From Aurelia coerulea (lineage: Eukaryota; Cnidaria; Scyphozoa; Semaeostomeae; Ulmaridae): DNA of 64,000 nucleotides. The stretch's first letter is position 1. Each line of letters opens with the position of its first letter. The stretch lies in NCBI GenBank assembly GCA_039566865.1, contig CM076959.1:11143501-11207500 (forward strand), read 5' to 3'. The position numbers and the translations under genes are program-made. This document shows positions 43,521 through 54,919 of the stretch, one piece after another. The notes below the pieces were generated by a model. It was not told where the DNA came from, did no database searches, and saw nothing but the letters and a program-made list of their open reading frames with translations.

Positions 43521-43789
43521 GATAGACTAAGCCTTTGTTTTCACGCCATACAGCCACAAGGTCCTTTTATTTTTGTTTTCATTTTTTGTTTGTTTGTAAT
43601 TGTCATTATACATCGCTTATATGTAACTTTTGTAATTGTATATTTAGATGTAATTTAGTTTAATGTTCTATGTAATGACCCTGGGATAGTCATGGGTTCT
43701 TGCTTCCCGGGTTATCATCTTTGTTATGTAGTTAAGTAATTTGTAAGTATGGTCTTAAGTACCTCGTTTTTGTAAATTTTCATATTGAA

Positions 43790-43819
<30 letters not shown>
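42406..43819 (+). mobile_element. 5'-truncated LINE with poly(A) tail and 15-bp TSD
   Basis: The insertion is bounded by ATTGTTGATTTAATC (42391-42405) and ATTGTTGATTTTATC (43820-43834), a target duplication with one mismatch. It ends in a poly(A) run of about 28 bases (43792-43819). It holds the C-terminal half of the ORF, open for 372 codons, and a 3' UTR. Fragments of the same family lie on the minus strand at 51850-52800 and 56561-56926, and its bare 3' end at 55731-55787. The clean frame suggests a recent insertion. Confidence 0.9.
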
Positions 43820-43823
<4 letters not shown>

Positions 43824-43834
43824 TTGATTTTATC

Positions 43835-44830
43835 GTAGATTGAGTCATTGTAATATTCTCACGGGAGTGTTTAATGGTCAATGGTGTGAGCTCCTTTTAT
43901 TACGGAGAGTGAAAGAAATATCATTCTGTTTTACATAAGAAAAGAGTTTTCCCAATGCGCAAAAAAAATTTATTCTGTTGGCTGGATTTCAAATGTGGCG
44001 CGAGCCACCAGAAAGTTTGACTTGGTGTTTATCTTGCATGGCAGTTCCGTTAAAGTTCTCAGTTATTACTACGATCGTCTTTGCTCTGCGATTCCTGGTC
44101 GTTGCTTGGAGAAAGGTCAAGAAATTAGGGCACTGAATGCAAAATGATAACGAATTACAAGGGATATATACTCTAGTCAAACAGGCCTAATTTATGACCC
44201 TGAAGTGGGCAGAGGCAATGAAAGACATCGAGGCATAATTACAAAATAAGAGAGAGGGTCATTCGGTAAGTCTGATATGTAAACAAAAAGCTATGTAGTG
44301 TCTTGAAAACATTCAGTTGCTTGGCTTTAACAAATTTTCTATTTGAAAGCAAGAACGCAAGGCGGGGAAGCTTTCGATAGCAACAAGGTCCCTTCAAAGA
44401 AACAGCTACAGTGGATCGTAGGGTAGTAACTTCATTGAGCGCTTCAGCGTTAACCGAGGACAGGATTCGGCCCTGAAATTTCTGATTCATCCAAGAGGAG
44501 TGAAGCAAGCACTTATAAAGGTATCGTTACTCCAAAACATCGTCATAGAAGAGTTTGATTTAGACGACCAGGCAATTTGATGTAGGAGCCAATTGAGCTT
44601 CATTAGGCCGCACTGTAGAGCATCACAACATCGCCCTTAATAACGGTGACGTTTCGGTTTTTTCACCCTGATTCCAAGCTCCTTGATTTCATGGATATCA
44701 TGGTAAAAATACCAGCCTTTTCTTCAAGAACTCCCAAGATTTTCAAAGCTTTTTTCATACGGGTCCCTCCCTTTCTCGTTGATGCAATCGCCATGCTCGT
44801 ACTGTGTGTTCAATGCACGCAGTTTCGCGC
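43835..44830. other. Interior of the inverted-arm pair, no gene recognised
   Basis: Follows the LINE's 3' target duplication. No coding or repeat assignment can be supported. Confidence 0.4.
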
Positions 44831-45026
44831 GTCATAATTGTGACGTCACATTGGCCAAGTCAATGTCGCGCTAAACTTGCAAAACTGCTCAACTTTGACA
44901 CACAATTTTCAGTACTTAAACTGATAATTTCGATTTGAAACTTTCACAAAATGTTTATAACATTATAAGTTATTTGAAAAGATTGAAAAATCAATGTCGA
45001 AAATTTGGATGCATAAGGCCTTTAAA
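44831..45026. repeat. Inverted arm, right (partner 41558-41742)
   Basis: Starts GTCATAATTGTGACGTCAC and ends GGATGCATAAGGCCTTTAAA. Reverse-complement partner of the left arm. Confidence 0.75.
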
Positions 45027-45379
45027 GCCTTAACCATAGCTAAGACGGCATTTATGACAACAATTGGACACTTTCAGCTACAAACGCGTCTCCCTATCCT
45101 GGTAAGCAAAGAACAACGAAGCACAAAGGTAAAACTAAATGAACAAGAGCAGCGAAGGTATGAGAGTACAATATGGGCAACGAAATCATTTACAGTATAG
45201 TTAAAATTAAGAGAAAAGGAAAACACTCAAGGAGCGCACTGAAGGCAGCAAGAACAAAGCATGCAAACGAGAGATAGTGAAGGAGTGAGAATAAAGACGA
45301 TAATGAGGGCAAGGAGAGAAGATGTTGGCCAACGAGCTAACTGGATAGATCGTGGGGATCTTAAGGGTCTCCAGAATTT

Positions 45380-46260
45380 ATCAACAGAGAAAGTAGTTAC
45401 ACAGTGAAAAGAGGGATAAAGAGGAGGAGTTTAAAAACCATAATCAAATGAGAAAAGAACAGTCGAAAGAAGCGGGATACAAGGATATTCAGAGCATATA
45501 TCAAATAGAACTGTACTCAGTAAGGGCAGAGCATTGTGCATAAGAAAGGAGGAAATTTTGCAGGCAAATAATATCTTGAACAGTAGAATAGAACTGAAGT
45601 GAGAGAATCAGACAGAGTTGGTATGAAGGGTCTATAAATAGTTTCGAATTATGGAAAATGCATCAAAGAGAGTTCCATTTAAACAGGAGTATGATCAGAG
45701 AGACTGCAATGGACTTTCTTTAAAATGTGCTACTACGATGAAAACGGTATATTTCTGGAGATCTATAGCTGAATTGCGCCTTTCTGAGTCTTAATTGACA
45801 AAGCAGATTGGAAAACATTCGTAACTGAAAACCTTACAACGTTTTGAAAAGAAAGCGATGACAAGCGTGTAATATCATATGCTAGCAAATGTATTTTTGT
45901 GAATTCTAACGGAAATAATGACGATTCTGGGAGGTGCGGCAAAGTAATATAATAACTATGCAGAAACATGTTTGAGGGCGATAGTTAATAAAGAGTGGAA
46001 AGAGAAATGCAAAACGAAGAGGGAAAAGAAAAGACGGAGGCGGTGAGGATGTGTAATGAGTTTCTAAAACGAAGAAAGTATGGCTGAGACTTGATTGTAA
46101 GCAAAACGAGAGTTGCTCTTTCCTGTCTTGAAGGTTTCCCCCCTAACTCTCAATCTTCAAATAAATACAGCATACCTGCTGGGAGAGTGGATGTGCAACA
46201 CTAAATAGCTCTTTTTAACACAGTATCAACCTTTGGCTTCTCCTCTTTCCCCGGACTCTC
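45380..46260. repeat. Diverged direct repeat, right copy (partner 40340-41260)
   Basis: See the left copy for the shared blocks. The offset between copies is about 5.15 kb, and the inverted-arm pair lies between them. Confidence 0.55.
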
Positions 46261-46789
46261 TCTAAGAACGATGTATTATAAAAGTAAAGAAGTACCAAAG
46301 AGACCCAAGGGGGTCCTAAAGGTATAATCAGGATAGGGGTGCTTAGGGTGTGGTACAAAGCATCAACCAAAAATAATCATTACTACCAGGAAATTAGTTC
46401 CCGAACAATAAATCCGTGGAAAAGTGCCCTAACTGATTGGATTTCTCATAATTTATTTGGAAAAATTTCAATATTTTGATTTTAGTAATTTTACTTGATT
46501 TTACTCTGGTTTATAAATTATGTTTTACCCATTTTGTTTTTACTTTCTCCCATATTTGAGACCGAAAAAGGTAATCCAGAATTTCAGGAACCCAGCATGA
46601 AGTAACTACAAATCACTGCCTCAAAAGAAAATATTTGATCAAATTTTAAACCCAAAAGAGTAACCAGGGCATCCCTATCCTAACAATATCAGAATACCCC
46701 TTTTGGAAAATATGTAGAATATATATATAGTAACTGGTGCACAATTGAAAGCCAATTACGACGGCGGGACAGCGCGGCGCCGCAGGCGA
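46261..46789. other. No gene recognised
   Basis: AT-rich DNA with a short TATATATATA run near 46720, then a GC-rich patch (GGCGGGACAGCGCGGCGCCG, about 46760-46780) at the junction with the LINE. Confidence 0.4.
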
Positions 46790-48342
46790 GATTTTTCAAA
46801 TTTCTTGGCGTTCTTTCAGATGAAAATCTGTCATGGAAGTATCACTTAACTAAGCTGTCAAAAATACTGGCTAGAACTTGTGGCATGTTTTTCAAAGTAA
46901 GACACTTCTTACCCATTAATGTTTTGATCTGCCTGTACAATAGACCGTTTGCCAATTAGGAAAAAGGGATTGAGGCGAGCGCGGCCAATTCCGACAGCCC
47001 TAGTAACATCGGGGAATCCTCTCCACTTCAGAATATCTTATTCGATGTATTTCCCACGATCGACTTGTAGAGTAGGGCACATAAACAAACGATCAGCTGA
47101 TTTGACACCTTACTTCAAATGTAATAAGTCCAAAACTTGGGAGTAAATTTTGAAAAATCAACGAAAACTGGCCGATCGTCTTGGGCTGATTCTGAAGTGG
47201 ATAAATCGAGAAACTGAAAACAAACTTTTGGAGAACCTTATTTCAACCCTTTTTAAGGTATTTAATCATTAATCTGGAGTAAGTAAGTGCATTTAGTAGG
47301 AAAACGAGCACGATCCATTTGGGAGGAAAAAGGGCCTAAGTAGAAATTTTCGGGATTTTCCCCACAGCTTTGAAAAAAGGAAGGCTCGTTATTCTGCGAA
47401 TTTTAGAGATAAATTCGAGATTAATAGTGTTTTAGTGTTTTAGTGATAGAATACGGTTTCTCGTCGATTTTTGACATGCCGAGGCCGTTTACCTCTCACA
47501 AAACGGAGTTACGGCCCAAAATGGGGTAGGCCAAAATTTTTCCCAATTTTCGCGGCCCCCGCGCTCCGCCCCTGGGGGCAATATTGAACCCCAAATTCGT
47601 GATAAGACTCACAAACGAGTTATCTCTTGTACACTTTTTTCTGTTTTGAAATTAGTGGAGTAACCATCGAGCATCGGCTCTAAATGCAGCTTCGGATCAG
47701 AAAATCGGGCCGGGTCGGCTTGCCGATTATACTGTCATGGAGAGGACTCCCCGGATTTCCGACTGTTACTAGGGCTGTTGGAATTTTTTCTTAATTGGCA
47801 AATGGACTATTCTTTGTTTTCAAATTTCCTGCAGTATGGAATTTTGGTTTGGGGTCTCAACTATGAGACATACATCAATCCAGTGTTCTTGTTGCAGAAA
47901 AGGGTTGTTAGAGCAATTTCATTTGCACATTTTACTTCACTTTATTCGCCTATCTTTTCTGACTTAAAACTGCATGAGCTCTTCCAGTTGAAACTGCTTA
48001 GTTCGTTTATAATTGTGTGAATAGGACCTCTCCTTCTTGTTTTCATCCTTTCTTTGACTTAGTTGAATCTGTCTTTTTTTCTATTCCATTAAGAATATAC
48101 AACCATAGGGCAACCATATTACTAATTACAATACCTACAAGCTACGCTACAATACTACAGCGACGATGCCACAGGGAGCGAAATCTGTTCATTGATATGG
48201 TACACGGCAAGTCACCAAAAACGATATTTTCCAACCCAGATCAGATAAATACCCTGCAATACGGTATAAGGACAGTGCGCTACTGCGGAGCTAAATGCTG
48301 GAATGACATTCTTGTGGATATAGAAAAAATCACCCTCTGCAA
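46790..48342 (+). pseudogene. LINE RT thumb and C-terminus, interrupted
   Basis: Before the first insertion: KFLGVLSDENLSWKYHLTKL and GMFFKVRHFLPINVLICLYN. After it: NFLQYGILVWGLNYETYI, VFLLQKRVVRAISFAH and LKLHELFQLKLLSSF. A frameshift near 48017 leads to NRTSPSCFHPFFDL. About 115 bp of unrelated sequence (48077-48190) follow; a similar short segment recurs near 56270-56330. The LINE frame then resumes with NTLQYGIRTVRYCGAKCWND and continues across the second insertion. Confidence 0.78.
46941..47809. mobile_element. Non-autonomous TIR element, 869 bp, no target duplication seen
   Basis: The ends are inverted: TAGACCGTTTGCCAATTAGG at the left and, as reverse complement of the right end, TAGTCCATTTGCCAATTAAG. 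Similarity continues inward for about 80 bp (CAGCCCTAGTAAC and GTCCTCTCC-type blocks on both sides). Removing 46941-47809 exactly rejoins the LINE frame (CTGTACAA then TTCTTTG), as in the related copy near 51700, so no bases appear to be duplicated. No transposase. Elements without target duplication are known in the Spy group related to Harbinger; membership here is a guess. Confidence 0.75.
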
Positions 48343-48959
48343 AGCAAGGGCAGATTTTGCAACAATAGAACCTTTGGTTTGTTTACATATGACGTCATCT
48401 TGGTTGACTAGCCAATCAGAGAGCTCTATTTCTATGGCGTCATCTGATGATAATGACGGAAGGAGGGGTTTGCTGTGGAGAAAAACACACCCTTGTTTTT
48501 TCCTCGAGACGAAAATATACTTTCGCAAAAAATCAAAATTGTTTGCACACGTATAGAACGATAAATTTCACATACTTTTTTATTGGCACTAAGCTCTGCG
48601 TCTTCTGTTCTTCGTAGGATCGTTCGCTCAAGACACCCCTTTTTGCACATCTTCCGCGCCCCTCCAACGGCTATGCCCAAACCCAACAAATCACACTTCT
48701 CGATCAAAACAACAGTGTGACTTTAATTTGTCCTGACGTCAGATGAAAGAAAATTTCAGAAAGGGTTTTAAAATGTTTGAAAATCAATTTTCATTATCAA
48801 CTTTCCGAATCGGTAGACATTGCAGCCCTCCCCTCCCCCCATCCCCGCAACCACCAATCGTTTCAGAGCGAGAGGGGGGGGGGGAAAGAGCCAGGGACGA
48901 GAGGACTCATATTCTGAATACCTGTAAATTATAGACCAAAAATCTTTGAAAATGGTAAA

Positions 48960-49140
48960 ATACCGTCATCGTCGTCAGGTGCCTTCTGCTCTGAGCAGGT
49001 TGGCTGTCACGGATGCTCAGTTCTCTCTATGCTGTGCCTTTCTTGTGGCTTCGGCATAGTTCATTTGTGTCAATTCCTTGATGTTATCAAACCACGTTGA
49101 TCTTAGCCTGCCTCTTCCTCTTTTCCCGTTGAACTTCCCT
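48960..49140 (-). pseudogene. LINE C-terminal fragment inside the Mutator-like element
   Basis: The minus strand reads KFNGKRGRGR, then a segment similar to STWFDNIKELTQMNYAEA, ATRKAQHRE and a closing block ending AEGT. The GKRGRGRPR...W-D-I...A-DR-W pattern is found at the C-terminus of RTE-like and related LINE ORFs. Only about 60 codons remain. Confidence 0.5.
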
Positions 49141-49182
49141 TCAAGGAGAAGCCTTTGAAGCCTTTGAAGCCTTTGAAGGTAA
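49141..49182. repeat. Short VNTR of AAGCCTTTG
   Basis: Three to four tandem copies of a 9-bp unit, next to the LINE tail fragment. Confidence 0.85.
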
Positions 49183-50402
49183 AATACCAACCTTCCATAA
49201 AACGCACGTTTTTATGCAAAGTATTAATCCTCCAAAAGTAGGTGACTTGCTGCTCCAAGCGACATGTATCGTCATGAATTGTCACGAATCGTCATGGCAA
49301 GACAAGGAAGTTGAGCATGGAGGATTTCTTCTCAGGTCCGATCTCTCTTATGGTTCTACTGTTTGACATTATCCAGTGTTGAAAGTTTGCAAAATTTGAT
49401 TGAAAAATTGTTGCTGTAGATATTACAGCAATTAATTACAGAAATCACACTCAGAAATATATTAATGTAAACTCCATCACTATCAAAATCCAGAAATGAT
49501 TCTCCTTTCCGAAGTTGGAGTCAAAAAAAATCTTTAACTGGAAACATTTTGAGCGTGCGGTTTACTGAAAGTGACTGCAATCTGCATGTCAAGTGAAAAG
49601 TAGCCGAACAGTGGCAGAACCCAATGGTTTCAATGTCAAAACTGTTTACTCGCATTTTGGATAAAAACTCAAGTCTCAGATCGCCAAAAGTCAAGAAGCT
49701 CCAGGGCTGAGAAACTATAAAGTTGAGAAACCATTCATTCTTATAAGTACTGAAGGAAATCTTGATTATAATTACACTATTGTTCACTTGTTTCCGGTGT
49801 CATATTACTCAGAAGGCACTTGAGCAATGTCTAAACATTGGAAAGGCTTCAAAAAATTTACTTTTAAAATGTTCACTATGGCAAGTGACATTGAAGTTTG
49901 TATGAAACCTTTAAGAAACGCGTAAGAAATTGAGAAACTTCCTGTACTGCCCCAAACTCTTAGTTTCTTATAAAAAAATACGTTCATGTTAATGTGGAAA
50001 TGGAAACTGCAAATTACAATAGTTTCTTCGCTTTTTTAATTCAGGTAGGGTAGTTCCTTAAGTTTTAAAGAATTGAGCATACCACTTGTTCGCTGTTTCT
50101 TACAAAATTGAGTGTATATCTTTGAAGATGACAGTAATTTCGCGCCTTTCAGCTGCACCTCAAAGAAACAAAGAATGTTCCCCTTATTTACTGCTACGAC
50201 TTCCTTGGTCAAGTCCGAATCTCAACTCTGTCAATAATTCTTCTTTCCTGCTGGGGCACTCATCGTCGTAACAGGATTAAATTCCTGAGGTTCTTCTCTC
50301 GACTCCGGCTTGTCGACCGATTCGGAAGATTGATGTTGACAATTGATTTTATGACATTTTAAAACTCTCTCTTCAAATATATTTTTCATCTACCGACTTT
50401 GC
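49183..50402. other. Interior of Mutator-like element, no gene recognised
   Basis: Short open frames only. No domain or splice structure is convincing. Confidence 0.4.
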
Positions 50403-50797
50403 AATTGAGGTCACATCGTTGTTTTTGATCGAAAAATGTGATTTGTTGAGTTTGGGCATAGCCGTCGGAGGGGCGTGGAATACGTGCAAAAAGGGGTGTC
50501 TAGAGCGAACGATCGTGCGAAGAGCAGAAAACGCAGAGCTTAGTGCCAATAAAAAAGTATGTGAAATTTATCGTTCTATACGTGTGCAAAAAATTTGAGT
50601 TTTTGCGAAAGTATATTTTCGTCGCGAGAGAGGAACGAGGGTGTGGTTTTCTCCACAGCAAACCCCTCCTTCGGCCATTATCATCAGATGACGCCATAGA
50701 CATAGAGCTCTCTGATTGGCTAGTCAACCAAGATGGCGTCATATGTAAACAAACCAAAGGTTCTATTGTTACAGAATCTGGCCTTGTTCCTCTGCAA

Positions 50798-50893
50798 GCA
50801 TTTTTCGACAAAAACTCGAAGCTTTCCGCTTTCAAAACCACTCCAAAAGTTGATTGTAAAAATATTGAGACAGAAATCACCACCTGCCCATAG
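50798..50893 (+). pseudogene. LINE ORF, last codons after the second insertion
   Basis: When the element at 48343-50788 and one copy of CCTCTGCAA are omitted, the frame passes without a break from the upstream segment into HFSTKTRSFPLSKPLQKL here and continues to a stop just beyond 50893. This continuity supports the insertion boundaries. Confidence 0.75.
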
Positions 50894-51179
50894 TTTCTTT
50901 CTTCCCTGAAGAAATCAAGTTTATGTGAGAAATTTTGAAACAGGGGGTGCTCTCTCCTTGATTAGTTTAACTACTGAGAGAGCTCCTCTTAATTCCCTCC
51001 ATTCAATTTATCCTGCTTTTGTTTCGTACTTATATATTGTAATAATTTTAGATGTTGGTGTATTAATTTCGTGTAATATTGTGCAATAGGTATGTATTAA
51101 TTACTTGCTTGTATAGCTAATCAGAATAAATTGTATATAGAGGAATTTAAAATATGAAACTGAACTGAACTGCCCCAAG

Positions 51180-51845
51180 TATTCTGGTCAAGATTGTAGT
51201 AATATTCTGCATCAAATTAACTGAAATCAGGTCAGGTATTTACTTTCAAAGAACAAGCTTTTGAGTTTTTGATGGAAAACTTTTTGGAGGGAGATCTTTT
51301 AGCATCTATGGGTACGTCATTCTAGCACTTTGCTCCAAAATATCGAACCGACCGCAAACCATATTATAATGTATTTTCCAGAGTCAAGAATATATTATTC
51401 TTGGTAGCTTGCCGTGTACGATGTTGATGAACAGATTCAATTAAGTCAAAGAAGGAATTAAAAGAAGCGGGAGAGATGTTATTAACAGATTCATACACAA
51501 AGCTAAGTAGTTTCAGCTGAAACTGATCATATAGCTTTAAGATTTGAAGTTAAGAAATATTAGAGTAGAAGGTGCAGTAAAATTTTCAAAGGCGATTGCT
51601 CTAAGAATCTTTTTTCTGTGAAAAGAAATACTGGTCTTGTTTAAGTTTAATAAGTAATACCCCAAATTAAAATACCATATTGGAGGAAGGGAGAAAATAG
51701 AGAATTGTAAAGACATATTAAGATATCAATGGGTAAGAAGTGTTTTGCTTTGAAAACTATACCATAAGTTGTAGCTCAAGTTGTAGCCAGGTTATTTGCA
51801 ATGATATTTCCACGACAGACTTTCATCCAAAAGAAGATCAAGTTT
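51180..51845 (-). pseudogene. APE-type LINE C-terminus and 3' end, inverted copy
   Basis: With several frameshifts, the minus strand shows KAKHFLPIDILICLYNSLFS, FLQYGILVWG, FDLIESVHQH and VRYFGAKCWNDV, the same blocks as the plus-strand LINE at 46790-51170, so the two are related copies facing each other tail to tail. This copy has no transposon between YN and SL at the block where the 869-bp element interrupts the other. Confidence 0.75.
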
Positions 51846-51849
51846 CTTC

Positions 51850-52800
51850 CTTTTAGAGATAAAGTTTGGTGAGAGGCTAGATTGAAACTAATCTGTCCGT
51901 ATTCGCCTAATCGCATCTTGATTGCGAAGGGAGTACCTCGACTGATGAATTGGGGGTATTTGCAGCTTTGAGTACAAGGGGGTAAGATTATTCATAATCT
52001 TGTAGAACAGAGTCAGGCGTCTACTCCACCTTCGGTAACTTAGTGACTCCCAACCAAGCTCTGCATACCGCTTCTCGCGCGATGTTTCCCTCCATGTTCC
52101 TGTTACGGCAAGAGCAGCAGACTACTGAGCATTCTCTAATTTCTCAATCAGATTTCGTAACATGATGTTTTAACTGAATTGACATACTTTAGATGGAATA
52201 AGACAGACGACATCTCCGTAGCGTAGTCCAGGTGGGGTCGCACATAGAGCTTATATAGTCCGTTCCGGGTATGTTTGAGCAGATACTTGGAGAGATACTT
52301 TAGCAAACCAATGCCCTTTCTCGTTTATAGATACCAGATTTAATATGAGCTGAGAAGGAAAGCTTCGAGTCCAGGATAATACCAAGATTTTTATGCTCAT
52401 TTACGTTTTTCACAGGTATGATGTTAAAGAGGATAATGGAGTTATCAATGTCTTGTCTTTTCTTTGAAGGTAAAAATTCGATAGCTTGTCTTTGCAGATC
52501 GGTATGAAATGACATCCTCCAGTCATGGGCCCACTGTCTTCCGACTTATCAACTCCAGGTCATGGTTCATATCCTTGGCAGCTGCAGCATTAGGCTCTTG
52601 AAGAAGGATGTAAACAAGGACGTATCGTCGGCAAAAAGCTTAACATTACACTTCAAGTCAGCGCTAAGATCGTTGATACATTCAAGAAAAGATAATGGTC
52701 CTAATATAGAACCCTTGGGCACTCCTGCTAGAATATCTCGCAAATTAGGATATGAACCATTTAATACATGCTAGCAAACGCATTATCAATTATTTTGCAT
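51850..52800 (-). pseudogene. LINE RT fragment, family of 42406-43819
   Basis: The minus strand gives NLRDILAGVPKGSILGPLSF, ECINDLSADLK and VKLFADDTSLFTSF (catalytic FADD), then NEHKNLGIILDSKLSFSAH and GIGLLKYLSKYLLKHT, LYVRPHLDYA and damaged C-terminal blocks. The order and wording follow the LINE at 42404-43520 but extend further upstream to include the RT active site. Several frameshifts and stops are present. Confidence 0.8.
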
Positions 52801-54691
52801 TTGCCCATCGATAATTGCCTGGCCAGTTTTCAAGCATGCTACCAATTTTTAGAATTTTATTAGTGGAAATTCTAGGAAACATTTGCCCTCAAAATGTGAA
52901 CAAATGGTGTCAGTGTAGGTTTAATGGAAAACTTTTGATAAGTGAAGTTGATAATGAAGTTTCTTTCAAGCCCATAGAATATTTTAAAATGAGCTATCTC
53001 AAAAGCTAAAAAAGCAAACAATTGCATTTCATAAATCTTTTGATTGACAAGAGTGTGGGTAATACCATATTTTTTTAAGAAATTTGATCAACCGGTAGGT
53101 TCCCAAATATTTGGCGAAGAGAATTTCTAAAAAATAGCTACCCATGCTGATGAGAGTCAAAAGCAGAGATGGCAAGTTCCGGATGTGCCCAATTTAGTGT
53201 GGTCTTGTTCCCACCTTGTAGCTTTAAAGATCGAAATTGTGGTCTTGAAAATTGGAATTAGTAATCTTAAAAAAATCTTTTGAAAAAACCTTTTGCAAAA
53301 ACCTTGAAAAATGAAACACTAATGCTGTTCTATTTCTGTGCTCAAAGACGCAGAATAACATCATCAAAAGCAAAATGCTAAAAAAAGCGACTGAAAAAGG
53401 AAAAAATAAAGTTCTTCAATTAAGAAGTGATTCAGGTTGCAATATCTATTACCACAAGAAGCCAAGTAACTGAACTAATAAATCATAATTTAAACTTAAT
53501 TTTCAAAAGAGTTGCTTCTAGACTGATTATATGTTCGTAGGTTATCGCTATTGATAGGCTGATGGACTGATGGACGCTATAACTACGACTCATGGACTTA
53601 CGCTTCCAGAAACGGACATGGCCTAAATTACCTGCTATTTTTTCCTCAAAACCACCGACCCTAAAATGCCGCAAAAAGTGGTTATCCTGGAGTGCTACAC
53701 TGAAAAACAAACTATCAGTACTTAGATGAATGTTTCTTCAAGCTATTAAGGCAAAAAAGTCTTACTTATAAGTGGTGTTTTGGTTATTTGGGGGCGCAAA
53801 AGATCTCGTAAATTCGCTCGTTACTTTGAGATTTTGATCGTTGCAGCAGTTCAGTCGAACGCGTTGTTCGAACGCTTTTGTTTGCCTTTGGCGGGAAGTT
53901 TGAATTGAAGAAGAATCAGCCAATCCCATCAAGTTATTTCAAGTCTTGCATCCTGATTGGTCCAGGAAGAAATTTGTTCCTGGCGAGAATTTTTTTGCCG
54001 TTTTGAGAAGAGTTAGTTCATAAGGCCCTCAACTGGAGCGACAACAACAACATTAATTCACTTCAATTAGATGAGCGTAAGTTGAGGGTCCTTATGTAGT
54101 GAGGCTAAGTTGCTTCAACAATATCTGTTAAACACGAAAATTTCCCACCAAAATTTTGATGGAAGATAAAGAATTAACAAGGTTACCTTCTCCAAGAATG
54201 AACTTCACATCTCTTTCTTCAAATGTTTTATCTTGATATGTTCCTCTCATATGAACTAACATAAATAAAGGATGAAAGGGTCATCAGGATGATATGTCAT
54301 ATGACTTTATCAATTTGAACTCGAAAATCAGAGTTTTGGTAAAAAAAGCCATTACAAATGATAGTGTCTCCATGGATTTCACAGTATTTTAATTTTTCTT
54401 TTCTGGAAAAAATCAACATAAAAAGCTGGGAAACTGATCAAAACTAAAACTGTTTTACAGACTGTGGAGCTATTTTTTGTACTTAAATCAATTAATTTAT
54501 ATGTAATCGTTTAATTGCTATAGTACCACATGCAATGAACATATTTTGATATGCCGGGTGAGTCTGAAATAACGTGGGGTGTCTGGAGGACTGTGACGTC
54601 GCGTTAAGCCACCCGATTGCAGTGAACTAATTTTTTTCTTGCAGCCAGAGGTCTAACTTAGATCATGTCGAAATCGGTTAATTGATGTATT
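52801..54691. other. No gene recognised
   Basis: AT-rich. No coding, repeat or RNA feature could be supported after reading both strands. Confidence 0.4.
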
Positions 54692-54919
54692 AATGAAAAA
54701 CTATTTTCTTCGTAAGATGTTGTATGGGAGTCTTGCAAACTGATGAAATCTTTAACAAGCCCCTTCGGTATTTTACGCTTGCCAAAGCTGCAGGTACACG
54801 CGATATTATCAGGGGAGAAATAAATAGGTTTCTCATGATACAGCGCGTTTATCTTTTTGAAAGACATCTCTTTATAACGCAAAGAAGCATGCGTTTTTAC
54901 TGTCTCTCAAACATATTCT

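Larger units (their letters stand above)
48343..50788. mobile_element. Mutator-like non-autonomous element, long TIRs, 9-bp TSD
   Basis: CCTCTGCAA occurs at 48334-48342 and 50789-50797, directly outside two inverted arms of about 390 bp (48343-48735 and 50403-50788). Arm blocks such as CAATAGAACCTTTGGTTTG, ATGACGCCATAGA-type and AAATTTATCGTTCTATACGTG-type sequences pair across the element with about 80-85% identity. Long TIRs with 9-bp duplications are the hallmark of Mutator-like elements. No transposase was recognised in the 1.7-kb interior, which instead holds a LINE tail fragment (48960-49140) and a short VNTR. Confidence 0.8.
46790..51170 (+). mobile_element. APE-type LINE 3' half, interrupted by two DNA elements
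   Basis: LINE segments at 46790-46940, 47810-48342 and 50798-51170 join into one C-terminal ORF and 3' UTR when the two insertions (46941-47809 and 48343-50788) are left out. The 3' UTR has GGGGGTGCTCTCTCCTTGAT and ends near AAACTGAACTGAACTG, a common LINE ending. A closely related copy follows on the opposite strand (51180-51845), so the two lie tail to tail. Confidence 0.82.
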
